Shown here: positions 21,241 through 32,059 of the stretch, in pieces | How the letters are laid out: the number at the start of each line of letters is the position of its first letter | Numbering within the stretch: position 1 is the stretch's first letter | Assembly: GCA_032433765.1 (NCBI GenBank) | Contig: JAVIAB010000049.1 | Coordinates: 24,791,602-24,855,601, forward strand | Source: Megaustenia siamemsis | Taxonomy: Eukaryota > Mollusca > Gastropoda > Stylommatophora > Ariophantidae | Direction: 5' to 3' | Length of the DNA stretch: 64,000 nt | The notes under the pieces: model-generated | Seen by the model: the letters and a program-made list of their open reading frames with translations, nothing else | Told to the model about the DNA's origin: nothing | Databases searched by the model: none | Translations under genes and position numbers: made by a program

Positions 21241-21251
21241 TTGTGTGAATT

Positions 21252-21909
21252 AATCATCATGTGCCATACCGGTTGCCGTAGGCGATCATGTCCTTCCACA
21301 ATTCTCTATCCACTGTACATCATATCAATTCTCTTGTTGGCTGTTTTCCAAGCCATGACACCGAACTATGTAGTATTTTCTCTCTTTGTAGTCCGCAGTC
21401 TCTCTTTCTGTATTTTGCCAGTTGTATAAGTATTCCAACTTTGACCTTCTCGTGATGTACCCGACAAAATGTTGGTTGTTTTTTTTTTTTAGGAGCTCTA
21501 TTTTTTTTTTTTTTTTTTTTTTTTTGGCCTCTTTGAGAATTTCCTCGTTGGTCTTTTTAGCTGTCCAGGGAACTTTCAACATTCTTTTGAAAAATCCCAT
21601 CTCTGTAGCCTCTAATCGTCTTTTCATTTGTTTGTCTACTGCCCATGATTCGCTTCCATAGGTCAGAATTGGTTCTATATAGCACAGATGAACTCCCTTT
21701 CTCACTTTTATTGACATAGATTTGTTGCATAATATATTTTTCATTTTCTGAAATGCCATTTTGGCCTGAGATATTCTGGTTTTTATTTCTGTGGTGCATC
21801 TTCCATCTGAAGTTATTATTGTGCCCAAGTATTTGTCGCGTTGCACTTGTGTCAGATTTGTCCTTTTTATTTGTATGCTACATTATTGTGATGATTGTTT
21901 CTCCTCTTC
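21252..21909 (-). mobile_element. LINE-B 3' fragment with TSD
   Basis: Minus strand: QRDKYLGTIITSDGRCTTEI, VRKGVHLCYIEPILTYG, SESWAVDKQMKRRLEATEM and WTAKKTNEEILKEA, then the tail cacatgatgatt. A perfect 11-bp duplication ttgtgtgaatt flanks it (21241-21251 and 21910-21920). An internal A-run (T-run on +, about 21481-21525) has expanded inside the coding part. It is 5'-truncated after the RT core. Confidence 0.92.
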
Positions 21910-22025
21910 TTGTGTGAATTGTTTGTTAGCGTTCGACAGCTCTATAGTGAAATCCCGAGGGACTGCATTTTTCCGTAAACGTGCGCAGATTGCATACGGG
22001 ACCTCTTGTTTTTCACCGTTTCTGA

Positions 22026-24594
22026 GAGGGCTAGACATAGGATCTCACTACACAGAGAGGGCTAGACATAGGATCTCACTACACAGAGAGGGCTAGACAT
22101 CGGATTTCACTACACAGAGAGGGCTAGACATAGGATTTCACTACACAGAGAGGGCTAGACATAGGATCTCACTACACAGAGAGAACTAGACATAGGATCT
22201 CACTACACAGAGAGGGCTAGACATCGGATTTCACTACACAGAGAGGGCTAGACATAGGATTCACTACACAGAGAGGGCTAGACATAGGATCTCACTACAC
22301 AGAGAGGGCTAGACATAGGATTTCACTACACAGAGAGGGCTAGACATAGGATTTCACTACACAGAGAGGGCTAGACATAGGATTTCACTACACAGAGAGG
22401 GCTAGACATAGGATCTCACTACACAGAGAGGGCTAGACATAGGATTTCACTACACAGAGAGGGCTAGACATAGGATCTCACTACACAGAGAGGGCTAGAC
22501 ATAGGATTTCACTACACAGAGAGGGCTAGACATAGGATCTCACTACACAGAGAGGGCTAGACATAGGATCTCACTACACAGAGAGGGCTAGACATAGGAT
22601 TTCACTACACAGAGAGGGCTAGACATAGGATTTCACTACACAGAGAGGGCTAGACATAGGATCTCACTACACAGAGAGGGCTAGACATAGGATTTCACTA
22701 CACAGAGAGGGCTAGACATAGGATTTCACTACACAGAGAGGGCTAGACATAGGATTTCACTACACAGAGAGGGCTAGACATAGGATCTCACTACACAGAG
22801 AGGGCTAGACATAGGATTTCACTACACAGAGAGGGCTAGACATAGGATCTCACTACACAGAGAGGGCTAGACATAGGATTTCACTACACAGAGAGGGCTA
22901 GACATAGGATTTCACTACACAGAGAGGGCTAGACATAGGATTTCACTACACAGAGAGGGCTAGACATAGGATTTCACTACACAGAGAGGGCTAGACATAG
23001 GATTTCACTACACAGAGAGGGCTAGACAGGATTCACTACACAGAGAGGGCTAGACATAGGATTTCACTACACAGAGAGGGCTAGACATAGGATCTCACTA
23101 CACAGAGAGGGCTAGACATAGGATTTCACTACACAGAGAGGGCTAGACATAGGATTTCACTACACAGAGAGGGCTAGACATAGGATTTCACTACACAGAG
23201 AGGGCTAGACATAGGATCTCACTACACAGAGAGGGCTAGACATAGGATTTCACTACACAGAGCTAGACATAGGATTCACTACACAGAGAGGGCTAGACAT
23301 AGGATTTCACTACACAGAGAGGGCTAGACATAGGATTTCACTACACAGAGAGGGCTAGACATAGGATTTCACTACACAGAGAGGCTATAGACATAGGATT
23401 TCACTACACAGAGAGGGCTAGACATAGGATTTCACTACACAGAGAGGGCTAGACATCGGATCTCACTACACAGAGAGGGCTAGACATAGGATTTCACTAC
23501 ACAGAGAGGGCTAGACATAGGATTTCACTACACAGAGAGGGCTAGACATAGGATCTCACTACACAGAGAGGGCTAGACATAGGATTTCACTACACAGAGA
23601 GGGCTAGACATAGGATTTCACTACACAGAGAGGGCTAGACATAGGATTTCACTACACAGAGAGCTAGGGCTAGACATAGGATTTCACTACACAGAGAGGG
23701 CTAGACATAGGATCTCACTACACAGAGAGGGCTAGACATAGGATTTCACTACACAGAGAGGGCTAGACATAGGATTTCACTACACAGAGAGGGCTAGACA
23801 TAGGATTTCACTACACAGAGAGGGCTAGACATAGGATTTCACTACACAGAGAGGGCTAGACATAGGATTTCACTACACAGAGAGGGCTAGACATAGGATT
23901 TCACTACACAGAGAGGGCTAGACATAGGATCTCACTACACAGAGAGGGCTAGACATAGGATTTCACTACACAGAGAGGGCTAGACATAGGATCTCACTAC
24001 ACAGAGAGGGCTAGACATAGGATTTCACTACACAGAGAGGGCTAGACATAGGATTTCACTACACAGAGAGGGCTAGACATAGGATCTCACTACACAGAGA
24101 GGGCTAGACATAGGATCTCACTACACAGAGAGGGCTAGACATAGGATTTCACTACACAGAGAGGGCTAGACATAGGATTTCACTACACAGAGAGGGCTAG
24201 ACATAGGATTTCACTACACAGAGAGGGCTAGACATAGGATCTCACTACACAGAGAGGGCTAGACATAGGATTTCACTACACAGAGAGGGCTAGACATAGG
24301 ATCTCACTACACAGAGAGGGCTAGACATCGGATCTCACTACACAGAGAGGGCTAGACACCGGATCTCACTACACAGAGAGGGCTAGACATAGGATCTCAC
24401 TACACAGAGAGGGCTAGACATAGGATCTCACTACACAGAGAGGGCTAGACATAGGATCTCACTACACAGAGAGGGCTAGACATAGGATCTCACTACACAG
24501 AGAGGGCTAGACATCGGATCTCACTACACAGAGAGGGCTAGACATCGGATCTCACTACACAGAGAGGGCTAGACATCGGATCTCACTACACAGA
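22026..24594 (-). repeat. 31-bp minisatellite block 2, about 83 copies
   Basis: Unit (+) ggctagacataggatttc plus actacacagagag, 31 bp. The complement aligns base for base with the block-1 unit at about 27 of 31 positions, so it is the same family inverted. Variants include tttcac/ctcac and cataggat/catcggat; the latter, at the right end, is closest to block 1. It is very homogeneous in the centre, indicating recent amplification. Confidence 0.97.
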
Positions 24595-24735
24595 GACCAG
24601 GGGAGGAGGGTAAAGCCACGGATTCGATTTTATTTTTATTATTCCCGTCACCTGTGGTAGGAATCGAACACGAGACCTTCTTGTCTAAAGATCGACGTCT
24701 TATCTCTAGACCACCCAGTGCCCCCCACCCCCCCT
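24595..24735 (-). mobile_element. SINE-3, tRNA-like, probable
   Basis: The minus strand reads tRNA-like: TGGTCTAGAGATAAGACG resembles an A-box region and TGTTCGATTCC a B box, followed by a TTATTATT-like body. C-runs at about 24721-24735 mark the head end. It abuts the 31-bp array. A single copy in the window, so limits are uncertain. Confidence 0.6.
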
Positions 24736-25407
24736 TCTTGTGTGAACTAATACCTAAGCCTATTTTGCCAAGTAAAGTAGAAAACATGTTTCTGATGTAT
24801 GTAGCAGGGGGTGATCACCGTAACATGACCTAGATCTGCTGTTCACACTTCCCCAGCTGGTGGAGAGGTTTTTTCCACGATCTTACTTTGAGTGCGCATG
24901 CTTGCCTGCCTCCTACCACGTGACTTGTATATTGGCGGTTGGATTTCTAGCATACTTTTCCGGTGTTGCCAGAGCTTCTCCCTGCCAGTGTTGTTGCCCG
25001 AGCACGTGTTTCAGCATGTATATCTAGAGCAGCTGTCGAACTGAACTAAATGTGGACCAAAGTTTCCCCGTAAATGAATGCTTGACTTGACAACCGGGTT
25101 GTCATCAGGGCGATGTTCTGAAGCTGTTGATAACATCGTGGTGGTGATAGGTTTTGTTGTTTAGTTCGGCCGTCCAGGCCAGCGAAGAAATTGTCCAATA
25201 ACATCATTAGAGAGCGTGACACCATATACGTGGCTTTGCGACACTCACCCAACTAGCGCTTCTCACGCCATCTCCATCTATACGCTATAATACTACAATC
25301 TTGAAATATATGCCCTGTCCTTTATATGTCACTTTTTTTAAAAAGTGTTTGCTGTAACTGACCCGGTCAACTGGAAATCAAAATGAGATTATGATTTATT
25401 TCTCATT
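24736..25407. other. no gene seen
   Basis: Unique intronic sequence. No coding similarity or repeats identified. Confidence 0.45.
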
Positions 25408-25416
25408 ACCTATGAT

Positions 25417-25686
25417 TGTGGGAGCCGCGATAGCTCAGTGGTTAGTGAACTGGACTACAAGGGACAAGAGGTAGGGTTCGATCCCAACCGACGGCTTCCG
25501 GGTTCACCCAGCCTTTAATTGGTGCCGGATTTTTTTCTGGGAAAGTAAAGCGGCACGGGCGTAATACCGACCACATTACCCGAAAAATCATGTGCTGAAG
25601 GTCTGTAAAATATATGGTCACTAACACCATATTCCCTATACGCCACTTGGCGTGACAGGGGCACTTTACTTTACTTTTTTTTTTTA
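25417..25686 (+). mobile_element. SINE-1, full copy with TSD
   Basis: Intact A box (tagctcagtgg) and B box (ggttcgatccc). A 9-bp duplication acctatgat lies at 25408-25416 and 25687-25695, and a T-run ends the element. The right duplication overlaps the target duplication of the following LINE-A copy. Confidence 0.88.
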
Positions 25687-25702
25687 ACCTATGATCATCA
25701 TC

Positions 25703-26056
25703 TAATATCTCAGTAATCAAGAAAAGACAATGGTCATATGTTGGACATGTGATGAGAAGAGATAATAACCGAATAGCAAAGCAAGCCCTCATATGGGAAA
25801 CAACAGGTAAGAGGAAAAGAGGAAGACCCAGAGAGACACTGAGAAGAACATTGATGAGATAGGCAAGAGCAGCAGGAATCGGCTCCCTCATTGAGAAAGA
25901 GCTGCTTGCTCAGAACAGAGACAAATGGCGAGATTTGATAAAATATCTTTAAAAGAATTGAAAACTACTAGAACAAAAATTCAGATAAGAGAAGGGGTAT
26001 CTTGGTCTACGCCCTATGGCCCAGCTACGGCTCCAAAGGTCAATAGATAGATAGAC
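25703..26056 (+). mobile_element. LINE-D 3' fragment
   Basis: End of a LINE ORF: YVGHVMRRDNNRIAKQAL, TGKRKRGRPRETLRRTL, then IEKELLAQNRDKWRDLIKYL and a stop. A 3' UTR with cttggtctacgccctatgg and a (GATA)n tail follow. A 10-bp repeat gatcatcatc flanks it (25693-25702 and 26057-26066), so it landed in the simple tail of the LINE-A copy. One in-frame stop is present. Confidence 0.82.
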
Positions 26057-26749
26057 GATCATCATCATCATCGAGTGCCGTCTCCGCAACGAATGTTGGC
26101 TACCATGGATCGCCATTCCACTCTGTTTCTTGCTTTCATGGTGCAGATTGTGATAGATTGACTTGTCCATCTTTTGATATTACTCGTCCATGTTAGTCTT
26201 CGTCTGCCTCTGCTTCTTTTACCTTGTATTTTCCCTTCCAATATTATTTTTAGTAGGCTGTTGTGTCTTTTAACATGCCCCAAAAATGTCATTTGTCTTG
26301 TTCTAATTGTGTTTAGTAGTTCTCTTTTCATTTTTAGTTGTTTTAAAACTTCTTTCCATCCAATTCTACCTATTCTTCTATAAATCCATATTTCAAAGGC
26401 TTCAATTTTCTGTTCTGATTTTTTGTCTAATGTCCATGTTTCTGCACCATACAAGAATATTGAGAAGATGTAACATTTTGCTATTCTTATTTTCAGCCCT
26501 GCTGTTATTTGTTTTGTTGTTAGTATATTTTTCATGGCATTAAAACAAAAATCGTTTTGCCTCACCTAATCTTTTGTTTATTTCAGTTGTACATTTTCCA
26601 TCATTGGTTAGAGTATAACCAACCAAGGTAGTTGTAGTTCTAAAACTGTCTCCAGATGTATTCCTTCAACTTTGATATTTATTTGTAGGTCCTGAGAATT
26701 TCCTTTGTTTAAGATCATAGTTTTAGTCTTTTTGATATTCATATCTAGT

Positions 26750-28752
26750 GCAATAGAGATGAAAAGAATATTTTGAAGACCTGTTAAACATACCAACTAC
26801 CAATAAGACAACAAAAACCACGCTAGAACTCACAAATACTGAACCCAACATCATGAAAGAGGAAATCTAAAAAGTAATCAAATATGCACCAGTAAATAAA
26901 GCACCGGGGATAGATAACATACCAATAGAAATTATAGCAGCAGCCGGAGAAACAGGAGTGCAATGGCTGCACAGAATATTTAATGCAACATGGCACCAAC
27001 AACAAGCCCCAGAAGACTGGCAACATGCAATCATCATACCAATATGGAAAAAGAAAGGTAGCAAAAGAGACTGCAGTCAATATAGAGGTATATCTCTTCT
27101 CAGCCATGTAGGAAAGCTATACGCCAAAATCTTGGGAAAAAGGCTGAGACCAATAATAGAACTACAGTTAAGCGATTCTCAAATGGGGTTCCGAAAAAAA
27201 ACAGAGGATGTACTGACGCACTATTCACATTAAAACTGCTTGCAGAAAGAACGACAAAACACAATCAAAACGTATACATAGCCTTCATTGACCAGGAAAA
27301 AGCATTCGACAGAGTAAACAGAGAACAACTGTGGGAGATACTAACAACATACGGAGTAAGCCAACATCTAACCAACCTTATTAAAAGTCTCTACATCAAC
27401 AGCAGCTGCAAGGTCAGAACAGCAGCAAGGCTACACAGACCACTTCGAAGTTAAATCAGGTGTAAGACAGGGGTGCGTACTATCCCCCTACTGTTTATTA
27501 CATACATGGACTATATATGCAAGCTAGCCAAACCATCAGAGACAGGAGATCAACGAGCTTTATTTGCAGACGGCCAGGCACTAATACATGAAACAATAGA
27601 AGACCTATAAGAACACTTAAACAAACTCAACATCTCAGGCACAAAATACAACATGAAAATCAACATCAACAAAACAGAAGTCATGAATGTCGCCAAAAAT
27701 GAACAGAACATCAACATAACAATAGAAGGCAGACAACTAAAACAAGTAGAGGAATTCAAATACCTAGGAAGTCTAATGACAAACGATAATTCTCAAACAG
27801 CAGAAATAGAATCAAGATGCAACAAAGCTTGTCAAATCATCGGACAGTTATCACCACTATTGTTCAACAAGGAAATAAGTCTGGAGGCAAAACGAGCACT
27901 ATACAATACAATCTTCATCCCAACGTTGTGCTACCAATGCCAGACCTGGACTCTAGATGCAAGAACAATAAGAAAAATAACCTCTACAGAGATGAAATGT
28001 GTTAGACGAATGACAGGAAACAGTCTGAGAGATAAGATCAGAAATGAAGAACTGAGTAAAAATGCTATGAACAGCCCCCGCCATAGAATATATAAGGAAA
28101 CAACAGATAAAGTGGTTTGGCCACGTGACATGGCAGAAAGAACAAAACACAACACAACGAGCCTTCAACAAACGTTGTGAGAATACCGGACCCAAGAGTC
28201 GACCACGAAAAAGATGGATCGATGGAATATTAGAAGCACAAGGAAACATAACAGTAGCAGAGGCGAACAGAAGAGCAAAAGATGGATCGAGGAATATTAG
28301 AAGCACAAGGAAACATAACAGTAGCAGAGGCGAACAGAAGAGCAAAAGATGGATCGATGGAATATTAGAAGCACAAGGAAAACATAACAGTAGCAGAGGC
28401 GAACAGAAGAGCAAAAGATGGATCGATGGAATATTAGAAGCACTAGGAAACATAACAGTAGCAGAGGCGAACAGAAGAGCAAAAGATGGATCGATGGAAT
28501 ATTAGAAGCACTAGGAAACATAACAGTAGCAGAGGCGAACAGAAGAGCAAAAGATGGATCGATGGAATATTAGAAGCACTAGGAAACATAACAGTAGCAG
28601 AGGCGAACAGAAGAGCAAAAGATGGATCGATGGAATATTAGAAGCACTAGGAAACATAACAGTAGCAGAGGCGAACAGAAGAGCAAAAGACAGCAAATTA
28701 TATCTCCCCTCGACGCTGAAAGGCAGATGAGGAAGGAAAGAAAAAGAAGAAG
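26750..28752 (+). mobile_element. LINE-E, 2.0 kb, nested in LINE-A
   Basis: Flanked by 9-bp atatctagt (26741-26749 and 28753-28761). It codes in broken frames for a reverse transcriptase: NKAPGIDNIPIEIIAAAG, WQHAIIIPIWKKKGSKRDC, YRGISLLSHVGKLYAKIL, then FIDQEKAFDRVNREQ. Here the usual YADD reads FADG, so the catalytic second Asp is lost. Next come EFKYLGSLMTNDNSQ and CQTWTLDARTIRKITSTEM, then the C-terminus with RKRWIDGILEAQGNITVAE and ISPLDAERQMRKE. The tail is AAG-rich. 5'-truncated and inactive. Confidence 0.9.
28213..28688 (+). repeat. 68-bp tandem repeat inside LINE-E, 7 copies
   Basis: Units begin gatggatcgatggaatatt at 28213, 28281, 28348, 28417, 28485, 28553 and 28621 and end gaacagaagagcaaaa. 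The fragment at 3754-3992 has one unit only. Since 68 is not divisible by 3, the expansion also shifts frame at every copy. Confidence 0.96.
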
Positions 28753-29791
28753 ATATCTAGTCCATATTTTTTGCTTGTTATGTTTGTCACATTAAGCAAT
28801 TGTTGTAGGTCTTTAGGATTTTTATGCTAGTTGAACAGTATCATCAGCATAACTTGGGTTATTGATTATCTTTCCATTAATGTTTAGGCTGGCATCTCTG
28901 TGATGTTTTTAAAGACTTGCTCAGTGTATAGATTGAACAAGCTTGGTGATAGGATGCATCCTTGTCTTACTCTTTTAAATCCATGGGTGTAGAGTTCTCC
29001 TTGTTATATTTTATTATTGCTGTTTGCTCCCAGTACAAATTACATATTAGTCGTTTGTCTGTGTCGTCTAGATTTATATACTTTAGGCAGTCTATAAGTT
29101 GATTATGATGTATTATATCGAAAGCTTTGGTGTAGTCTATGAAGCAGGCATGAATTGGTTTGTTTACTTCTGTGTACTTTTCAATTAATGTTCTATGCTA
29201 AATATGGCTTCTTTTGTGCCACTGTTTTTCCTGAATCCAAATTGTTGCTCATCTAATTCAGTATTGATTTTATTCTGAATCCTTCCCTGTATAACTTTTA
29301 GTAAAATTTGTTATTACCTGGCTGATTAGTCTTATTGTTCTAAAACCACTGCTTTCAACTGCACCATTATTTTTAGGCAATGCAATGAAAGTTGATGTTT
29401 TTAGTTCGTTTGGTATGTATCCTGTATGGCATATGTCATTGCATATGTCTGTGATCACTTCAATGCCAAAATCTTCTAGAGCCTGTATCATCTCTATCTG
29501 TACATTGTCAGGTCCTGCTGCTTTTCCCTTTTTCATTGTTTTTATAGCTTTTTCTACTTCAGATTTCAGGATTTTTTAGTTGTATGTACATTTTATGTCT
29601 GGCTTTTTGTTCCTTTCTTCATGAAATAATTCTGTTATATATTCCTGCCATCTATCTATTATATATATCTTTGTTGTCTGTTAGCATGCTTCCCTCTTTG
29701 TTTGCAATACATCCGCTTCCTGCAGCTTTTTTATCTTTATTAGTCTTTCTCTTTATTTCTGTGTGCATCTCTCTTTTCTTTGAACCTATGA

Positions 29792-31045
29792 CCTATGAAC
29801 GTACTACTCATATTCTTTCTAACTACTCATTATTTACCCTGTTTATACAAGAAAGAAATCATTGAAGCCTTTCCCCATTGCTGACACGCGAACTGTGTAA
29901 CCTCCACAGAAAGTGCAAACATTACACTGTCGTATGTAAGTGACTGGTCTTTGAACTCGTTGACAACTCGAAATTGGGTCAGTCCATTGTTGTTATCATG
30001 ATGCTTAGCTTGGGCTTGCAAGTCTGATGTAATGTACCTGCCATATGTTGGGATTGGGATAATGGTTTGTGGCCGGAACTGATTGACCGAGTTATGGAAG
30101 CCAGAGAGATTGAGGTTGGTTGGATTAGGTGGGAAATGTGCTTAAAAGTAATTAACTGTTCTGTCCGCGGATGGCTATAGAGCTGTCCTTGCCGTTAGAT
30201 CCCAGCATGCAGTACTAGTGTATAATAAAAACCTCTCAGTGTTTGCTGTTACCAAATTCCTCTAACGTATGCCTCTACCCATGTTGTTGTTGTCTGTTGT
30301 TTACAATCTGGTTCAGTGACCGTTTCAAGGTTAGCCTCCCATTGGCTGCTATTTATAACTGCTCTAGTTTTCTGCTCGGGTTTCCACCTAGTTATATAAG
30401 GGATCATGGGTAGGCACAGACTTCATAACTTGATGCCATCATTTTTCGTGTGGTGTGGAATACTGTTTCAGTGAGTTATATATTACAATTTTCTTTACTG
30501 ACATTCACGGTATCTTCATGTAGACAGCAAGGGACGTTCGTTGACATATTTTTACCAAACAGACGGTAGTTAGAACATACCCTAGTCTAGCTGTCAACAG
30601 ACCGCTGTTGGCTGACATTCCTCATGCAGTGATAGATGTGACATGTTGTGTTCTTTTATTTATTTTGCCTCGAACATTTTCTTTTCCATTTTCCTTATTC
30701 TAAAATAGAAGAGCAGTTAGTCATGCCCAAGCTTGTCCTCCTACAACTTGAATGTACAAGTGCCACCATCACTGGCTGTGATCCCATTTAATGGTCTTGT
30801 CTGATCATCGTTCTTCTCCATTCATCTTTGTTTCTTTAAGCAGCATGCTTCAAGAAATTGTTCACTCTTCGCCTACTCCCTGGCTCATTATTCTCATTCC
30901 TTCTCGCTTTCTGTTCTCTTTATATCTATTTATCTTTCTTTCGTTCGCCTGAACTATTGTCTATATCTGCAATGCCGTTTCATGTCTTTAATTCTTGCAG
31001 TGGCCCATATGGTTTTGTCTGTAGTTATGGGCCAATGGTTTTTCA
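29792..31045. other. no gene seen
   Basis: About 1.25 kb of intron without recognisable coding or repeat content. A TATATAAG motif near 30393 lacks a supported transcript or exon downstream. Confidence 0.5.
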
Positions 31046-31049
31046 TCAG

Positions 31050-31612
31050 TCTTCAGAACAATCTCCCACATGGACAATTCTGGAACAATCATCCACATGG
31101 ACAATTCTGGAACAATCTCCCACATGGACAATTCTGGAACAATCTCCCACATGGACAATTCTGGAACAATCACCCACATGGACAATTCTGGAACAATCTC
31201 CCACATGGACAATTCTGGAACAATCTCCCACATGGACAATTCTGGAACAATCTCCCACATGGACAATTCTGGAACAATCTCCCACATAGACAATTCTGGA
31301 ACAATCTCCCACATGGACAATTCTGGAACAATCTCCCACATGGACAATTCTGGAACAATCTCCCACATGGACAATTCTGGAACAATCTCCCACATGGACA
31401 ATTCTGGAACAATCTCCCACATGGACAATTCTGGAACAATCTCCCACATGGACAATTCTGGAACAATCTCCCACATGGACAATTCTGGAACAATCACCCA
31501 CATGGACAATTCTGGAACAATCACCCACATGGACAATTCTGGAACAATCTCCCACATGGACAATTTTGCAACAATCACCCACATGGACAATTCTGGAACA
31601 ATCTCCCAATTC
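31050..31612. repeat. 27-bp minisatellite, about 21 copies
   Basis: Unit ctggaacaatctcccacatg plus gacaatt. The period is a multiple of 3 and most frames lack stops, so open frames of 107-229 codons occur on both strands (for example a 9-residue MDNSGTISH period). They lie inside the TSC22 intron and look like artefacts. Minor variants: ctcaccc-type (caatcaccc) and acatagac. Confidence 0.95.
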
Positions 31613-31614
31613 TT

Positions 31615-32055
31615 GGGACAATTCTTGAACACAATTTCTTGTATGTCACTTTCCTTTTGGGGCACAATTGATTATATGCTACTTTCTTTTTATGCATGAA
31701 TTCACATATGCCACTTCTCTTGTATGGCACAATTTCATGTACACTACTTATTTCTTATTGCACAATTTCTTGTACGACACTGGATTGTGTGTGACATTTT
31801 TTGACTGTCACTCCCTTGTACCATTTTCTTGTATGATACTTCTGTATGGAACCATTTTTGTGTGTGCCACCTCCTTTGCATGGGGCATTTTGTTATATAG
31901 CATTTCTCTTGTATGGCACTCTATCCACATGTCATTACGTTTGACTTGCACAATATCATGTTTGTAAATTCCTTTGGACACTTTCGTGCTTTCCATTTCA
32001 GCAGAGTTATTTTTTAAGTCCCATACCTTATATAGCTGAGCTACAGGGCAGGTAA
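31615..32055. repeat. degenerate repeat of cacaatttcttgtatg type
   Basis: Loose, about 35-45-bp units with ttgtatggcac and ctttcttg words. Too diverged to define a consensus confidently. Confidence 0.5.
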
Positions 32056-32059
32056 AATA

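Larger units (their letters stand above)
25695..29782 (-). mobile_element. LINE-A copy split by LINE-D and LINE-E
   Basis: Minus-strand LINE-A in two main pieces. 26057-26749 holds the C-terminal domain, with LYGAETWTLDKKSEQ and FLGHVKRHNSLLK. 28753-29782 holds the RT and linker, with GKAAGPDNVQIEMIQALEDF and HTGYIPNELKTSTFIALP. Candidate outer duplications are aacctatga at 25686-25694 and 29783-29791. LINE-D sits in its ATC-rich tail and LINE-E in its body. It is frameshifted and truncated at the 5' end inside the linker region. Confidence 0.85.

Noticed and set aside
22026..24594. CRISPR-like array (regular 31-bp period)
   Set aside because: Units are contiguous with no unique spacers, and the DNA is eukaryotic. 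It is a minisatellite.
30385..30500. TATATAAG near 30393 as an internal TSC22 promoter
   Set aside because: No first exon with a donor could be identified downstream, and a single TATA-like word is weak evidence.
30982..31699. Open frames of 191-229 codons on both strands with 9-residue repeats
   Set aside because: 27-bp array with stop-free frames, located within the TSC22 intron. No start context or splice evidence.
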